From Stromatinia cepivora (taxonomy: Eukaryota; Ascomycota; Leotiomycetes; Helotiales; Sclerotiniaceae), in NCBI GenBank assembly GCA_014898415.1, contig RCTD01000005.1, positions 2,542,001-2,606,000 of the forward strand: a stretch of DNA of 64,000 nucleotides. The letters run 5' to 3'. The notes beneath the pieces were generated by a model. It was not told where the DNA came from. It was given only the letters and a program-made list of their open reading frames with translations, and did no database searches. The translations under genes were made by a program, and so were the position numbers. Of this stretch, positions 11,202 through 21,647 are shown in pieces. Position 1 is the stretch's first letter, and each line of letters begins with the position of its first letter.

Positions 11202-11562
11202 AATTTCACACTGTGGCAGTTCAAATTGTAGAATCTATGTATGAAATGGTTGGAGTTGTGGTGTAATCAGTGGATGGATTCTGACGATGCAGCGGTTGAG
11301 GTCGGAATGAATGGCCGTAGCGAGGCTTAATCTTTAAGCTTTCCCCGCCTCGCCTCACAAGGCTGGTGGGTGGGAGGTGATTGGAGAAAGCGCAGTTGGA
11401 AGTCTGATTTTGTTTCTGCTTACTAGGTAGGTATTCTACCTGGTAGGTAAAGAAGTCTCCTTGTGTTCATTTGAAATTAACTATTGATCAAAGTTGAAGG
11501 ATATCATCCTAAATCTGCTTCTACAAACAAAATCGAAGGAACTCCACTCTATTATAAATAAC
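11202..11562. promoter_or_regulatory. Divergent promoter region between ARP2 and the DCG1-like gene
   Basis: The 361 bp between the two start codons must drive both genes. It contains a near-palindrome of TAGGTAGGTA and TACCTGGTA around 11425-11450. Similar TACCTACC/GGTAGGTA words also occur upstream of the transporter gene, so they may be a common promoter word in this genome. No TATA box is obvious. Confidence 0.45.
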
Positions 11563-12378
11563 ATGACAGCGGCAGCCATGGATTCCAATAGACTTACGGA
11601 CAAAAAGCTTCTCATCATAAATCCAAATTCGTTCAAGTCTATGACTGAAGGTCTGCATACTCTACTATCTACAATAAATGATCCTTCTCACGTACAAATC
11701 TCATTCTACACGGCCCCTCCCCCAAGTCCTCCATCCATCAATAACGAAGAAGATGCCCTCCTCTCGACTAAAGTCGTTCTCTCGGACCTTACATCCACTC
11801 TTGATCAATACGATGCCTTTCTCGTAGCATGTTATAGTGTTCATCCACTGGTTACAGAGCTTAAGAAAGTAGTGAAACCGAATGTACACGTGATGGGTAT
11901 CTTTGAAGCGAGTTTGATGATGTCGTTGGGATTGTTGGCGCAGGGCAACGGAAAGAGACTGGGTGTTGATGAAGGTGAGAAGGGAGGTTTTGGTATTGTC
12001 AGTACCGGGAAATACTGGGAGGAAGTTTTGGGGGAAGGTGTGGGAAACTTCTTGGGGGTTACAAAGGGAGAGAACTGTGATCGATTTAAGGGAGTCGAGA
12101 CTACAGGTCTCACAGCTGGCGAGCTCCATAGTGTTAATCCCGAGATGGTGAGAACCAAAATGAAGGAAGCGGTGAAAAGATTGGTTGGAAGAAGAGATTG
12201 TTTTGTTGTCTGTTTGGGGTGTGCGGGAATGGCTGGAATGGACGATATGGTCAGAGAAGCACTCATCGAAGAATTGGGATTAGAGGGTGCTAAAATGGTG
12301 TATATTGTCGACGGTGTCAAAGCTGGGGTGGTATACTTGGAGGGAAACCTGAGGGCAATGCCTAACGGAAGTGGTTAA
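11563..12378 (+). CDS. DCG1: Asp/Glu/hydantoin racemase family protein (DCG1-like), 271 aa
   Basis: Single exon. The frame is open further 5', but the first ATG is at 11563 and a second at 11578 (266 aa). The racemase core starts at KLLIINPNSFKSMTEG. The two cysteine motifs of the family are present, LVACYSVHP (Cys90) and VVCLGCAGM (Cys220), with the expected spacing for the pair of catalytic acid/base thiols. A conserved LGVDEGEKGGFGIVSTG region lies between them. Family members racemise hydantoins or related cyclic amides. Yeast DCG1 is a nitrogen-catabolite-regulated gene of the allantoin cluster with an unproven reaction. No other allantoin gene is nearby here. The substrate is unknown. 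Confidence 0.86.
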   Translation: MTAAAMDSNRLTDKKLLIINPNSFKSMTEGLHTLLSTINDPSHVQISFYTAPPPSPPSINNEEDALLSTKVVLSDLTSTLDQYDAFLVACYSVHPLVTELKKVVKPNVHVMGIFEASLMMSLGLLAQGNGKRLGVDEGEKGGFGIVSTGKYWEEVLGEGVGNFLGVTKGENCDRFKGVETTGLTAGELHSVNPEMVRTKMKEAVKRLVGRRDCFVVCLGCAGMAGMDDMVREALIEELGLEGAKMVYIVDGVKAGVVYLEGNLRAMPNGSG

Positions 12379-13584
12379 AGTACATTTGAATTTACTAAAA
12401 GTAGACATGACACCCTATTTCCGAAAATCATTTTATCCAGCAAATTAACTTTCCACAGTTGATCCTTCTTACTAGATCGTGAGACTCGCAAATTTTCGTG
12501 TCCTCACATTACCATTAGACCACAATCAATCTAATATTTAGTACATCAGGCTTCACAAAGGTCATACAACTCAGTGAAACTGTGCGGTCATGAAGAGTAA
12601 TTGCCGACACCACAGAGACTCGGAGTAGATGGGAATGGGATTTTGAAAAGTTCGAGACTTTTGATAACACATCTCTGAAGCTGCCATCAAATTGTTGAAC
12701 TACATTTGGCCACCAGGTATCGTTATTCCAAAACACTTACATAATTCCACTCCCTCGATTGCGCTTCTGCATTACAATTCGAATTGTACATCCAAGATTT
12801 CCTATCTGCCACTCGTACCTTGATGTTGACGCACTTGCGGGGTGAGGAGCGACTAAACTTGAGGGGGCAAGTGAATTGCGCGGATGGACCGATTAGGCTA
12901 TCCGGCAAGGTACAGTGAGTCTGCAGCAGATTATATACTGGATGCTGTGTTATGAAATTGGATGAAGGAACGAGAGGAAATTGAGGGGGGAACGAATCAC
13001 CGAAACTACTTGTTGTTCCTGTGACGGAAAGTAAACGTCCCCTTGTGCAGAGTTTTTGTGACCGGCATTGTCCTAGGGATTAGCAAATTCAGTTCGAATA
13101 CCGAGTCAAGACAGGGTATAATATTCGTTCCTGGACCAGTGCCCGTAAATTCAAGTATACCATTAGTACATGGCTCCAAATCCAGCTAACCATAATTCAG
13201 CCAACCCCCAGACAAATAGTCGCTCAAAGCCTCACTCGCGGTATCTGTGAGCTTGGTGCCGATGGCCAGTACCAATAACTTTATAGCTGCAGACTTGGTT
13301 GTGTCTTGTCGTAGAAAGAGTGCAGTCAATGACAGATCTGGGAGGTCCAGGAATAATCAATCCAATTACCAATATGAAGGTCCCGGCGTTCGAAGTTCAT
13401 CCACCAAATATATCGGTACATGCAATGGTTAGATCGACACATATGTTTCTCAAAATTGTTTTATCATATCGAGACCATTGTCACCATGCTGGGTTTATAT
13501 CGATATCCTGCAAAATTGTATTCCATTTCCATTTCCATGCCATATGTACACATCCATTCCGTTCCTGATCGCCTCGCTCTCATT
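12379..13584. other. 1.2 kb intergenic stretch, no recognised gene
   Basis: Lies between the convergent 3' ends of the DCG1-like gene and NDUFB7. Several short open frames exist on both strands (for example 13247-13432 plus and 12515-12736 minus), but none shows a familiar domain or splice-supported extension. It probably holds the two 3' UTRs. Confidence 0.5.
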
Positions 13585-14000
13585 TCAATTGCTTCTCGCA
13601 CCACCCTTTGCCTCTCTCAATTCGTCCATCTTCGCGACTCTCTTCTTGAATTCTTCGTATTGGCATTTTTCGTAGGAATGTCTTTCTTGCTGTTTTGCAA
13701 AATCCCGAATATCAGCCTTGTCCCTGATAGCTCAGTACTTTCGATTTGTCTCGCAAACGCACCTCACACTTCCATGGAAGATAATACTCCTCCTGCCGAC
13801 AACGATTGAGCGGAATCAATAGACCAGCACATCCATCACGATATGCAATAGGTAATCGGGCTTCGCTCATTTGTCCTCGGGTTGCGCCTAAACCTGGTAT
13901 TAGCTTCGTCTCCAGGAAATTAAGTTTGGGAGGAGAGCATACTGGTAGATGGAGTACCAGAAAGTCCAATTGCGGACTTTACAGCTTCGGCTACAGTCAT
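13585..14000 (-). CDS. NDUFB7: NADH:ubiquinone oxidoreductase subunit NDUFB7 (B18), 97 aa
   Basis: Exons are 14000-13943, 13893-13763 and 13689-13585; introns are 49 nt (GTATGC...CCAG) and 73 nt (GTGCGT...ACAG). The joined protein reads MTVAEAVKSAIGLSG, then MSEARLPIAYRDGCAGLL..., YYLPWKCE|QERHSYEKC and ends AKGGARSN. It has the two CX9C pairs of the CHCH fold (Cys41-Cys51 and Cys62-Cys72). The second pair exists only after splicing, which strongly supports intron 2. NDUFB7 is an accessory subunit of mitochondrial complex I on the intermembrane-space side, imported by the Mia40 disulfide relay. The length is normal for fungi. Small multi-exon genes such as this are easily missed by ORF calling. 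Confidence 0.95.
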
Positions 14001-14535
14001 GATTGCGTGTGTGATATGTGGTGAGAGGAGATCTGAATGTTTGGGTATTGAGGGGGTTTGAGGTGAAGTAAGGTCAACAGAACTGGCGCTAATGATTTCC
14101 GCTTAGTAAGCCACCACTCCCCCATACTCGATATTTCAGTTCCAAGAGTGTAATCGATCAAACTACCGCATTTTAATATATTCGTAAATCAGTTACTTGG
14201 CCCAGTTTGACCACCCAGTTCCATGCGTCCTGAGAAGCTTCACTATTCAGCAACTAAACATCTCAAGCTATAGTTAAATTGTTGTAGATGATGGCGGCTT
14301 TCCTTGGAGTTCATAAAACTCACTGTGAGCTTACAGGCATTTAAGTTATTCATCCTGTGCATGGACTGTTAGTTGTTTACAATGGAACTTTCTTTGGCTA
14401 CAGATTCATGATTCAATGAAATTTCGCTTCGTATTTGGAGTGTGAGAGATATACCCCAACTGCTAAAGCATCAGAGCGATCCAAGCATCTTCATGAGTTG
14501 TTTCATCTAGTCCATTTTGACTCAGATACGTCCTC
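14001..14535. other. Intergenic region upstream of NDUFB7
   Basis: 535 bp between the 3' end of the dehydrogenase-like gene and the NDUFB7 start; both genes are on the minus strand. No gene or notable repeat seen. It contains the NDUFB7 promoter. Confidence 0.5.
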
Positions 14536-15933
14536 TCAAGTATACCAAGTCGGTTCCGGAATTTCTCCTAATAATGCCCACCTCCCAAGCTCCCTCTTCT
14601 TATAAGCAACAGGGTCATGAAGACTATGCGTTCTAATATCACGCCAAAACCGATCCAATCCAAAATTTTTACTAGTTGCTCTTGCTCCAGTCATCTCAAA
14701 TACCCCGCTTGTCACTTTCAACCCGACATCAGTTGCAACTACCTTGACAGCCGCAACAGCTTCAGCCAACTCACCACGTTCCCGTGCAGATACTGAACGC
14801 TTTTCTTGATGTTTCGCATATATTCCCGCTACCGTTCCACCGGTGGAATCTGCTAGAGCTACAACCGCCGATAGATGTGCGTGGAAAGTGCCATATCGCT
14901 CGAGAATGTACCACTCCTCTGTGGGACTATCCTTATTGTCTCCCCCAAAAGGCCACGCCCGCGTATATGTTGTTGTATACTTTGCCGCCGATTCGATAGC
15001 ACCGAGAGAGATCCCGATATAAAAGTTTGCGAAAACTAATTGAACGGTGGGAAGGAGCAGGGTAGCGAAGGGGACATTAAGGATTTCAGGAAGCGGTTCC
15101 TTCGTTTGGGCATTCCAACCTAACGCATCTGCCCATGGAACTCTAACATCTTCAATCTTAACACTACCGGACTCCGTGAGTCTTAACCCAATGTTATTCC
15201 AATTGTGCTGCTCATTTCGTCAGCTGAGCTGTGAAACCGGGACTGTCGTCCCCATTCCCACTCACGGCAAGTTTAATACCGGGCTGTCTTGTTGGCACAG
15301 CGGCAAAGATATGTTTTCCAGTTCCCTCAAGCACACCCTCGAGAATTAGCATGTCAGATACGACCCCACCAGTATTGAAGTGCTTCTGACCGTTGAACAC
15401 AATGTTATCACCATCAGATTTAATGCTCAAATCGGAATTTCTTGGATTAACGACACCTAGTTGGTATTCGGTCAGTCTATCCAAAGCTGTGCTCCTTGGA
15501 TATAAATTAAATTACCTCCCATGAAAAAGTTATTCTCAACTATCTCCTTTTGCAATCGATCTTTTTGCTCATCTGTACCCACAACGTTCGCTGTCGTCGA
15601 CCAAAGCAGGTGATATCCAAGTAGCATACCCAAAGATCCGTCACCTTTAGCTACTTCCCTGATCGCCTTGTATGCGACATCCCAAGATTGCCCACCACCA
15701 CCATATTGCTTTGGACCCAATAATTTGAGTAATCCCGACGATTTCAACAATGATACTTCATCACGAGGCGATTTATTGTCATCATCTCTTTTCGCGGCGT
15801 CTTGAGCAAAGATCTGAGAGATTTCCGATGCTCTTGAAAGCCATTCTTTTTCAGTTTGGGGTACTGGGGTGGATTGAAACTTTTGATGGTGTTCTGAGTA
15901 GATATCAGAGCTGGATGTGCTTGATGTGGCCAT
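14536..15933 (-). CDS. Acyl-CoA dehydrogenase-fold flavoprotein, DszC/SoxC-like (desulfurisation monooxygenase family), 426 aa
   Basis: Exons are 15933-15516, 15456-15266 and 15207-14536. Introns are 59 nt (GTAATT, branch CTGAC) and 58 nt (GTGAGT, branch CTGAC), with matching phases. The N-terminal helical domain includes LLKLLGPKQYGGGGQSW and GDGSLGMLLGYH. The middle beta domain includes GVVNPRNSDLS and FNGQKHFNTGG, and after the second splice HNWNNIGLRLTESGSV. The C-terminal helical bundle ends NFGLDRFWRDIRTHSLHDP. This arrangement is typical of fungal proteins related to DszC, FMNH2-dependent monooxygenases acting on thiophenes or related compounds; the true substrate in fungi is not known. 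I chose the ATG at 15933 (AAAATGGC context, then MATSSTSSSD). The frame is open to 16020 and could encode a longer N-terminus. No flavin reductase partner is visible nearby. Confidence 0.88.
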
Positions 15934-16475
15934 TTTGTCAAGAAATATAGGATACGCAGAAAGGGAAGGTTGGAAGAATGGATTTAGGAGTGGGGTTAAT
16001 GCAGTGAAAAACCTGCACATATTGTGTTACGCATACAGAACTCAGATTTCGTCATATTCCCCGCACTCAGCATAGTCACTGATGAGCACACCATCAATAG
16101 AATGAGATGTCATGATATCTATCAATACAATTAAACGGGTATAGTAATAAGAACACCATAAAATTTCTCCACTTACTTGAACTTTATATCAGTGTGAAAA
16201 ATATCATTAACCGGTATGAGGCGATGGGGAGCTGTCATGTTACAACATTCAGAGCTGGATCAATCCAACCCAAATGATTAAACATTCACTCTTGCAACTT
16301 CATTCCAGGAAAATAAACCCCTCAATGCTCTAAGCCATTTTAGTTCACCGTTCTATAGTTTCGGTAGAACCGGTAATAGTAATGGCCTTAACTACTGCCT
16401 TACAGCCTAGGCATTAATGTTAAAAGCAAATTGGTTAGCTGTTTGTGACTAGCTAACTATATCCCAGCCTTCGCA
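15934..16475. other. Intergenic region upstream of the DszC-like gene
   Basis: About 540 bp between the dehydrogenase-like start and the 3' end of the 1177-aa gene. No additional gene or repeat recognised. Confidence 0.5.
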
Positions 16476-19400
16476 CTAGAGCCTGACGTTCAACTGCACA
16501 TTCCAGAACTTCTCGAGAGCATCAAACACCAGATCAGTAATGGATCCTCCCACACCCACACCCAGTCCCACACCTCCGGCAATCACCAGCACCGTTTCAC
16601 TCTCAAGCTCTATTGTTAACTGCGTCAGCAATCCAAAAATTGAATGTCAGAAACAATTAAAAGTTGACTTACCCTCATCAATGACCCCCAATGTATCCAT
16701 CACACAAGACAAAAGATACCCAACCGCCCCCAGCATCTCCACGATAGTAGACACACTGGTCCCTTCTCTCATCGCCCTTAATGTCGTCACTCCTAGATCC
16801 AGCCCACTGCTAATCAGCTCCGCCGCTAATCCAATCACCGCGACGGCCTTCATCACCTCCTTCTCTGGTGACATATCTGCCAGCAGGTAGTGCACAATTA
16901 CATCCGTCAGGTCGACCAGGAACGCAGTGCCCCAGCTATACGCTTTCATTTTGGCCAGGTCCTCCTGTGGCTCGAGCGCTGGTCCGGCAACTGTGAAGGC
17001 CCGGATCCCTAGGAAAGCAAATCCGCGCAAGAACGGATTCTTACGTAGCCCCCAGATCTTGGACATTTTGGGACCAGGTTTTGTCACTAGAATCTGGGCC
17101 TGGGTGAGCAACGGGCTTGTGGCGCGGAATCTAGCATTTGCGGTTGTTTCGAGCGTGGGTATTAGTTTAGGCTTGCCCTTGCGTACTATGATTGTTGCAT
17201 GTTCGAGGGTGGTGGCGGCGCTGTTCGTTGTGAAGACGTCGACTGCGCTGAGGATGCCCATCAACACAACGCTCGTGATGGCCATAGTTCCCATGACAGA
17301 GTTTTGCTCGAGAGTCAGCTTGGTCTTCCCGGATACGATGGATTCAAGGTCCAGCGAGGTTAGATCGGGTGGTGCGGCATTGTGCAGCAGCTTGTAGCCA
17401 ATTGTGACGGGAATCGCGAGAATGATGCACAGGGCGTCAAGGATTGTCAGCTTCGTCCCTCCGGAGACGTACGTCTCGTATAGCCAGGATATGACTGGGA
17501 TATTAATTTCAAAGTTCAGAACGTTACTCAAGGACTGCAGGGCTGTGGTGGTAAAAGAAAGGCCGCCTGTGATAATGGTTTTGAGGACGTCGATGAGACC
17601 AACGAGCAGGTCAACCCCGATGGTGCCAGTGATGTCACCTACAGTAATATTGGAATCCTTGGACTGCCAGAGGTTCTTCAAGTCAATGCCAAGGGTCTGG
17701 ATGGAATCCTCGACAGACTTTGCAGTTGGTTTGAGGACGTTTTCAATGAAGGTGTCAATGGCAGGATCGCCGGTGATGGTATCGCCGATTGTGGAGGAGT
17801 CAGCAGCGCCACCATATTGTACCTTTTTTTAACAGATTAATAGCTGTTGTAATATAACTCTAAGTGTAAGTTTATGCAGCTTAGCGCTTACCTGGTGGAA
17901 TATGTAGTTGAAAGATGCGTTCTTGCGCAGATCCGAACCCTCGTCACTCGCCTTGCCCGACTCTTTATGATTCAACGGTGTCGAGTCTTTCACCGGTTTT
18001 AGATCACGAATCTCATTCTCCAAGTCGTCAAACAAGTCCCCTGCCTTTCTCTGGATCTTGGACACAGAATTGATGGCTAGATTCAGTCCATTGTTCATGA
18101 CATGCGTAAGCGACTTGTGCGTTGCTTGGATATCCTTCCACTCGAACAGGAACTCGATGAACTCGAGGAGCAGCTCAATGCCCTCGAGAATCTTCTTCCA
18201 CAGCGACCACAGCGCTTTGCCAATGTGGGCTATCACGGAAATCTCCCAGCGGTAGAATTGCTCACCGATCTGGAATATCAGGTAGAAGATGCCACCCTCC
18301 TCGTACTGCTGGATGGCCCATGTTACAATCTTTTCTACAGAGTTGACTAGGCCATTCCAGGAATCCTACTTCCTGTCAGTATCTTGTATTTTCCAATATT
18401 GAATCCACAATAAAAGTGAAGAATATCTCACCCAAAGTGTGTCAATAATGCTATCCGCGTTGGAGAGGACCTCGTCCAGATTACTGCCACAGACCAGCTG
18501 TGAGCGATGCACCAACCTGGGCGGCGTTCGAGACTTGCGCTCCGAGATTGCAACCGTCTGCGACGGATTATCCTTCATGTCCTTTCGTGTGGACCGTAGG
18601 TGCTGCACTGCAGCTGCCACATTGTCCAGCGTTTTCTGGTCGGTACTTGGATCGACAAGTCGTTTCCCGGAGGGTAAGCACGTATTCTTGAGATCATCGC
18701 CTGTCTTGATATCTGCGAACTTGTCATAAATTCGATCGTCAGGGTATATATACTGTGTCTGGCCACGGAAGTAGTTGTTCCCTGTAATATCAGAGAAAGA
18801 ATACGTGAAGCTTGAAAGTTCATGGCGCGAAGCTAGGAACTCAACATTTCCCCTAGCGTCGGTCATGACGGGAACTCCCTCCTCCGGGTCGAGATCGATC
18901 GGCCGACCCTTGACACGAACACTAACGCAGCCAGATGCCTTCATGGACACTTGTTTACCGACGAGGGGCACTCCTTTGGCATCGAGCAGGGTGCAATGCA
19001 CCATAAATGCGTCGTAGGAGAGTACTTTGTCCAGCGAGGGCACGAAATATGGCACTGTCTTCCAGATGCCCGTGTAGTTTGTGTCTTGGTGCAAGCGTAC
19101 GAGCTGGCCGTCGTTGTTCACCACCATAAACTCCTGTCTCCCCGTTACGGTGCTGATGAAGGGAGATATTCGTCCACCCTGTTTGGTTGGAAGCACTGTG
19201 ACGGGATTTGCTAGGGGAGTGGGAGCGTCGAGGTCAAGAGTGACATATCCGACACTACCTGTGGAGTGGCTTCCCCAGACCGTCCATTTATCTTCTGTCT
19301 GAACGCTGTGTACTGCTTGTAAGTCGGAGAAGACCCCCTGTTTAGTAACGCAGGACATTTCGCCTCCGCTTAGAAGCTCGTACGCGCTGCAGTGAAAGAG

Positions 19401-20405
19401 TCCCTGTCCTCCAACTAGAAGATTGGTATACCCATCTCCATTATACGCAGTCGTGAGAGCCTTTCCGTTCATTCCTTATTTTCCACGAGTCAATATACTA
19501 AAATTCTAAAACTACTGTTGGCAGAGAATGGACATCCATGTTACACTTACCTGGGGGAATTTCCAACTGGCCCTTGATCTTGCCACCATAGTAATCGTCA
19601 ACGGTGATGACTGCGATTTTTTCCTGGTCTGTAAGAGTCAGTCATAACAAGAAAATTGCTAGCATTTAATGAGAATACACGTGCATACTCTGAATATGAT
19701 AAAGGGTGGCGACTGCGGGCCCAAAATCCGTTGTGACGGGACACATATCGAGGATTTTGTTTGCATTGCTGGGCAGGGTGATGTCCTTGGTGATGGTGTA
19801 AGACTCCAACATGTCATCGACAATAATGCGAGCCAAGTCCTGAGTGGTCGAGATGGACCTCACTTCCTTGAAACAAACGAGAACAGCAGGGTAGCTTTCT
19901 GTAGGTGAAGCAGAACCCTACAAAAGAATAACTATTAAAACGGGGGCAATAGGAGGCGGTTTAAGATGAGTCTACTGACCACTTTCACTGAGACAATACG
20001 CCCCTGCCTTTCCTCATCAGTGATAGTGTGGCTCATAGCCAGGTGAGCCAAGCTGTCCTTTTGTAAGGAGTCAGGCTCCATAGGCTGGAACACATTTAGG
20101 AACGTAGAGCTCCCAGACTGATGCACAGTTGTCAAGTAGATCATGCCAGACTGGTCCTGCGACACTCCAAACGATGATACCTTGGTATTATCAGAGCCCA
20201 GACCCAACTTCTGTGCCAGATTGACCAGCTCGTGGTCGCCAGAGTCGCCAATTTTAGTCATGTAGAAGAGATTATCGTTTCCAAGGGAAAAGACAAGCGG
20301 CTGCTGGCGGTTATCCGCAACTGTGAAGAAATTCGCTGCTGGGTTGATCCCTACCGCGGCTGCGTGGCCGGTCATGGCCTCGCCGTCGAATTTTACGCTG
20401 GCCAT
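16476..20405 (-). CDS. Large multidomain protein of unknown function, 1177 aa, seven exons
   Basis: Exons are 20405-19980, 19917-19689, 19628-19551, 19474-18432, 18365-17892, 17822-16673 and 16609-16476. Introns are 60-76 nt and every junction keeps phase. The first about 390 residues look like a beta-propeller or lectin-like repeat region (recurring LYHIQ, GLFHC, VNNDGQLVRLHQD-type strands). Residues about 397-475 resemble an Ig/Big-1-like domain (LLDAKGVPLVGKQVSM ... VMTDARGNVEFLA). A helical, charged middle (about 590-750) follows. The C-terminal third has several hydrophobic stretches (ALCIILAIPVTIGYKLL, AITSVVLMGILSAV, VLVIAGGVGLGVGVGG) that could be amphipathic or membrane helices. For the last intron I use the second AG (16610), since the first leaves too little room after the CTGAC branch site; the alternative ends the protein about 40 residues earlier. 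No signal peptide. I do not recognise the family. It diverges from the 580-aa gene. Confidence 0.8.
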
Positions 20406-21647
20406 GTTGATATCAGGCAGTGATTGACAATGTGTCCGAGAGCAAAGGCGGAGTTAAATGTAATATTTTGTTATTGCTCTCGAGCTCTACAGTGCATGTC
20501 GTCGTGGGGTTTATATACTATGGTCTACTTATATACCCCTTTGCCTTGCCCATGCAAAAGGCCAACCCTCCTTTGCTCTTTGGGATGGAATCTCTAAAAG
20601 TTGCTAGCACAGCCCCTACAATAATCTATCCAGTTTAACTCAAGCCCAGCCAGCCACCAGTTTGAAATCTCCAGTCGACGCTCCTTGTCCAGTACCTAGA
20701 TACACACCAACTAAAACAACTCCTCACACTCTCACCCCATTTTTCATAGGCGGTATTGTACATATGCTTAGATACGGGATTTTGCCGCTCACATTGTCCG
20801 TTTTCATGCTCGTAAATTCACAAATTAAATTACTTTTGAGGCGGAAGAAACCTTTATCAATAGTAAGTAGTAAGCTCACTGGCATTAGCGCAGGTGGCAT
20901 CTGCAACAATGAACAAAAATGCAAAGCTGAGACCCATCCATGATGAACTACCCAGGCGCACTATTTGCACTGAAAAGATTTCTGTACCCCACTGTACTGT
21001 TTTATCTCGTATAACTCGGATTGTAATTAACCGCATTCAACTCTAGTTTTTCTCGCTTCCATTCAAATTCCGGAAATGTCAATGGATATAAGCCAAAGGT
21101 GGATAATAAAACTCTAAGCTTCCCCAACTTTAGCCGAATGCGGTTAATTATAATCCGAGTTATGTGAGATAAGATGGTAGTAATCTGCGCTGGCATCATC
21201 TAGCAATTGGTGGATCCAGAGCAACGAACGTAGTGCCGATTTCATGACTCCACACCCCCCCGCAAGAGCGTTAGTGGGACTAGTAAGCAAACCTGCAGCA
21301 CCCCCATCCTTAAAACGACCTTCTGCACGGGGAGTGGCGGCTGATGGGCGCAAGGAGTGGCTGGCTGACGGGCGCAAGCAAGCCAGGAAAGTAGGGAGAA
21401 GGACAATGGCAAGCTGAAGAACAGCAAGCGAGTGTCAAGGGTTGTTTTCGGTTGGGATAGATATTGGTTTGACGGAGTCGACTAGCATCTTGCATGCCTC
21501 GGTGGAATTCGTAGTAGTACTAGCAGGATGCCTAGCTTTCCCCCTCTATTTGAAGACTTGTTTTTCGAGCAAGATATTTGGATCAGATCCCGCCTTTAAT
21601 TACATATTCACTTCTTGGAGAAGCTCACTCACACACCAGCAGCAATC
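20406..21647. promoter_or_regulatory. Shared divergent intergenic region of the two unrecognised genes
   Basis: 1.24 kb between the start codons of the 1177-aa and 580-aa genes. It contains a small inverted-repeat element (21003-21171) in the middle. The left part is enriched in C+T, and the right part has a GGGCGCAAG/GGCTGACGGGCGCAAG direct duplication around 21345-21376. No gene recognised. Confidence 0.5.
21003..21171. mobile_element. MITE-like element with about 37-bp inverted termini and TA target duplication
   Basis: The arm at 21002-21038 (TTATCTCGTATAACTCGG...) matches the reverse complement of 21136-21172 at 34 of 37 positions; the three differences are transitions. If the termini start at TCTC, both ends are flanked by TA (21003-21004 and 21170-21171), the duplication of Tc1/mariner-type elements. 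The interior is about 97 bp and non-coding, so any transposase would act from elsewhere. Confidence 0.82.

Noticed and set aside
11841..12320. 159-codon minus-strand frame opposite the DCG1-like gene
   Set aside because: Shadow of the racemase reading frame, which has both catalytic cysteine motifs.
13247..13809. Overlapping plus-strand frames near NDUFB7
   Set aside because: They overlap NDUFB7 exons 2-3 or intergenic sequence and show no domain; NDUFB7 on the minus strand is far better supported.
16927..17832. Two plus-strand frames (156 and 142 codons) across 16.9-17.8 kb
   Set aside because: Opposite exon 6 of the 1177-aa gene, whose frame is continuous with well-placed introns on both sides; the plus frames have no recognisable domain.
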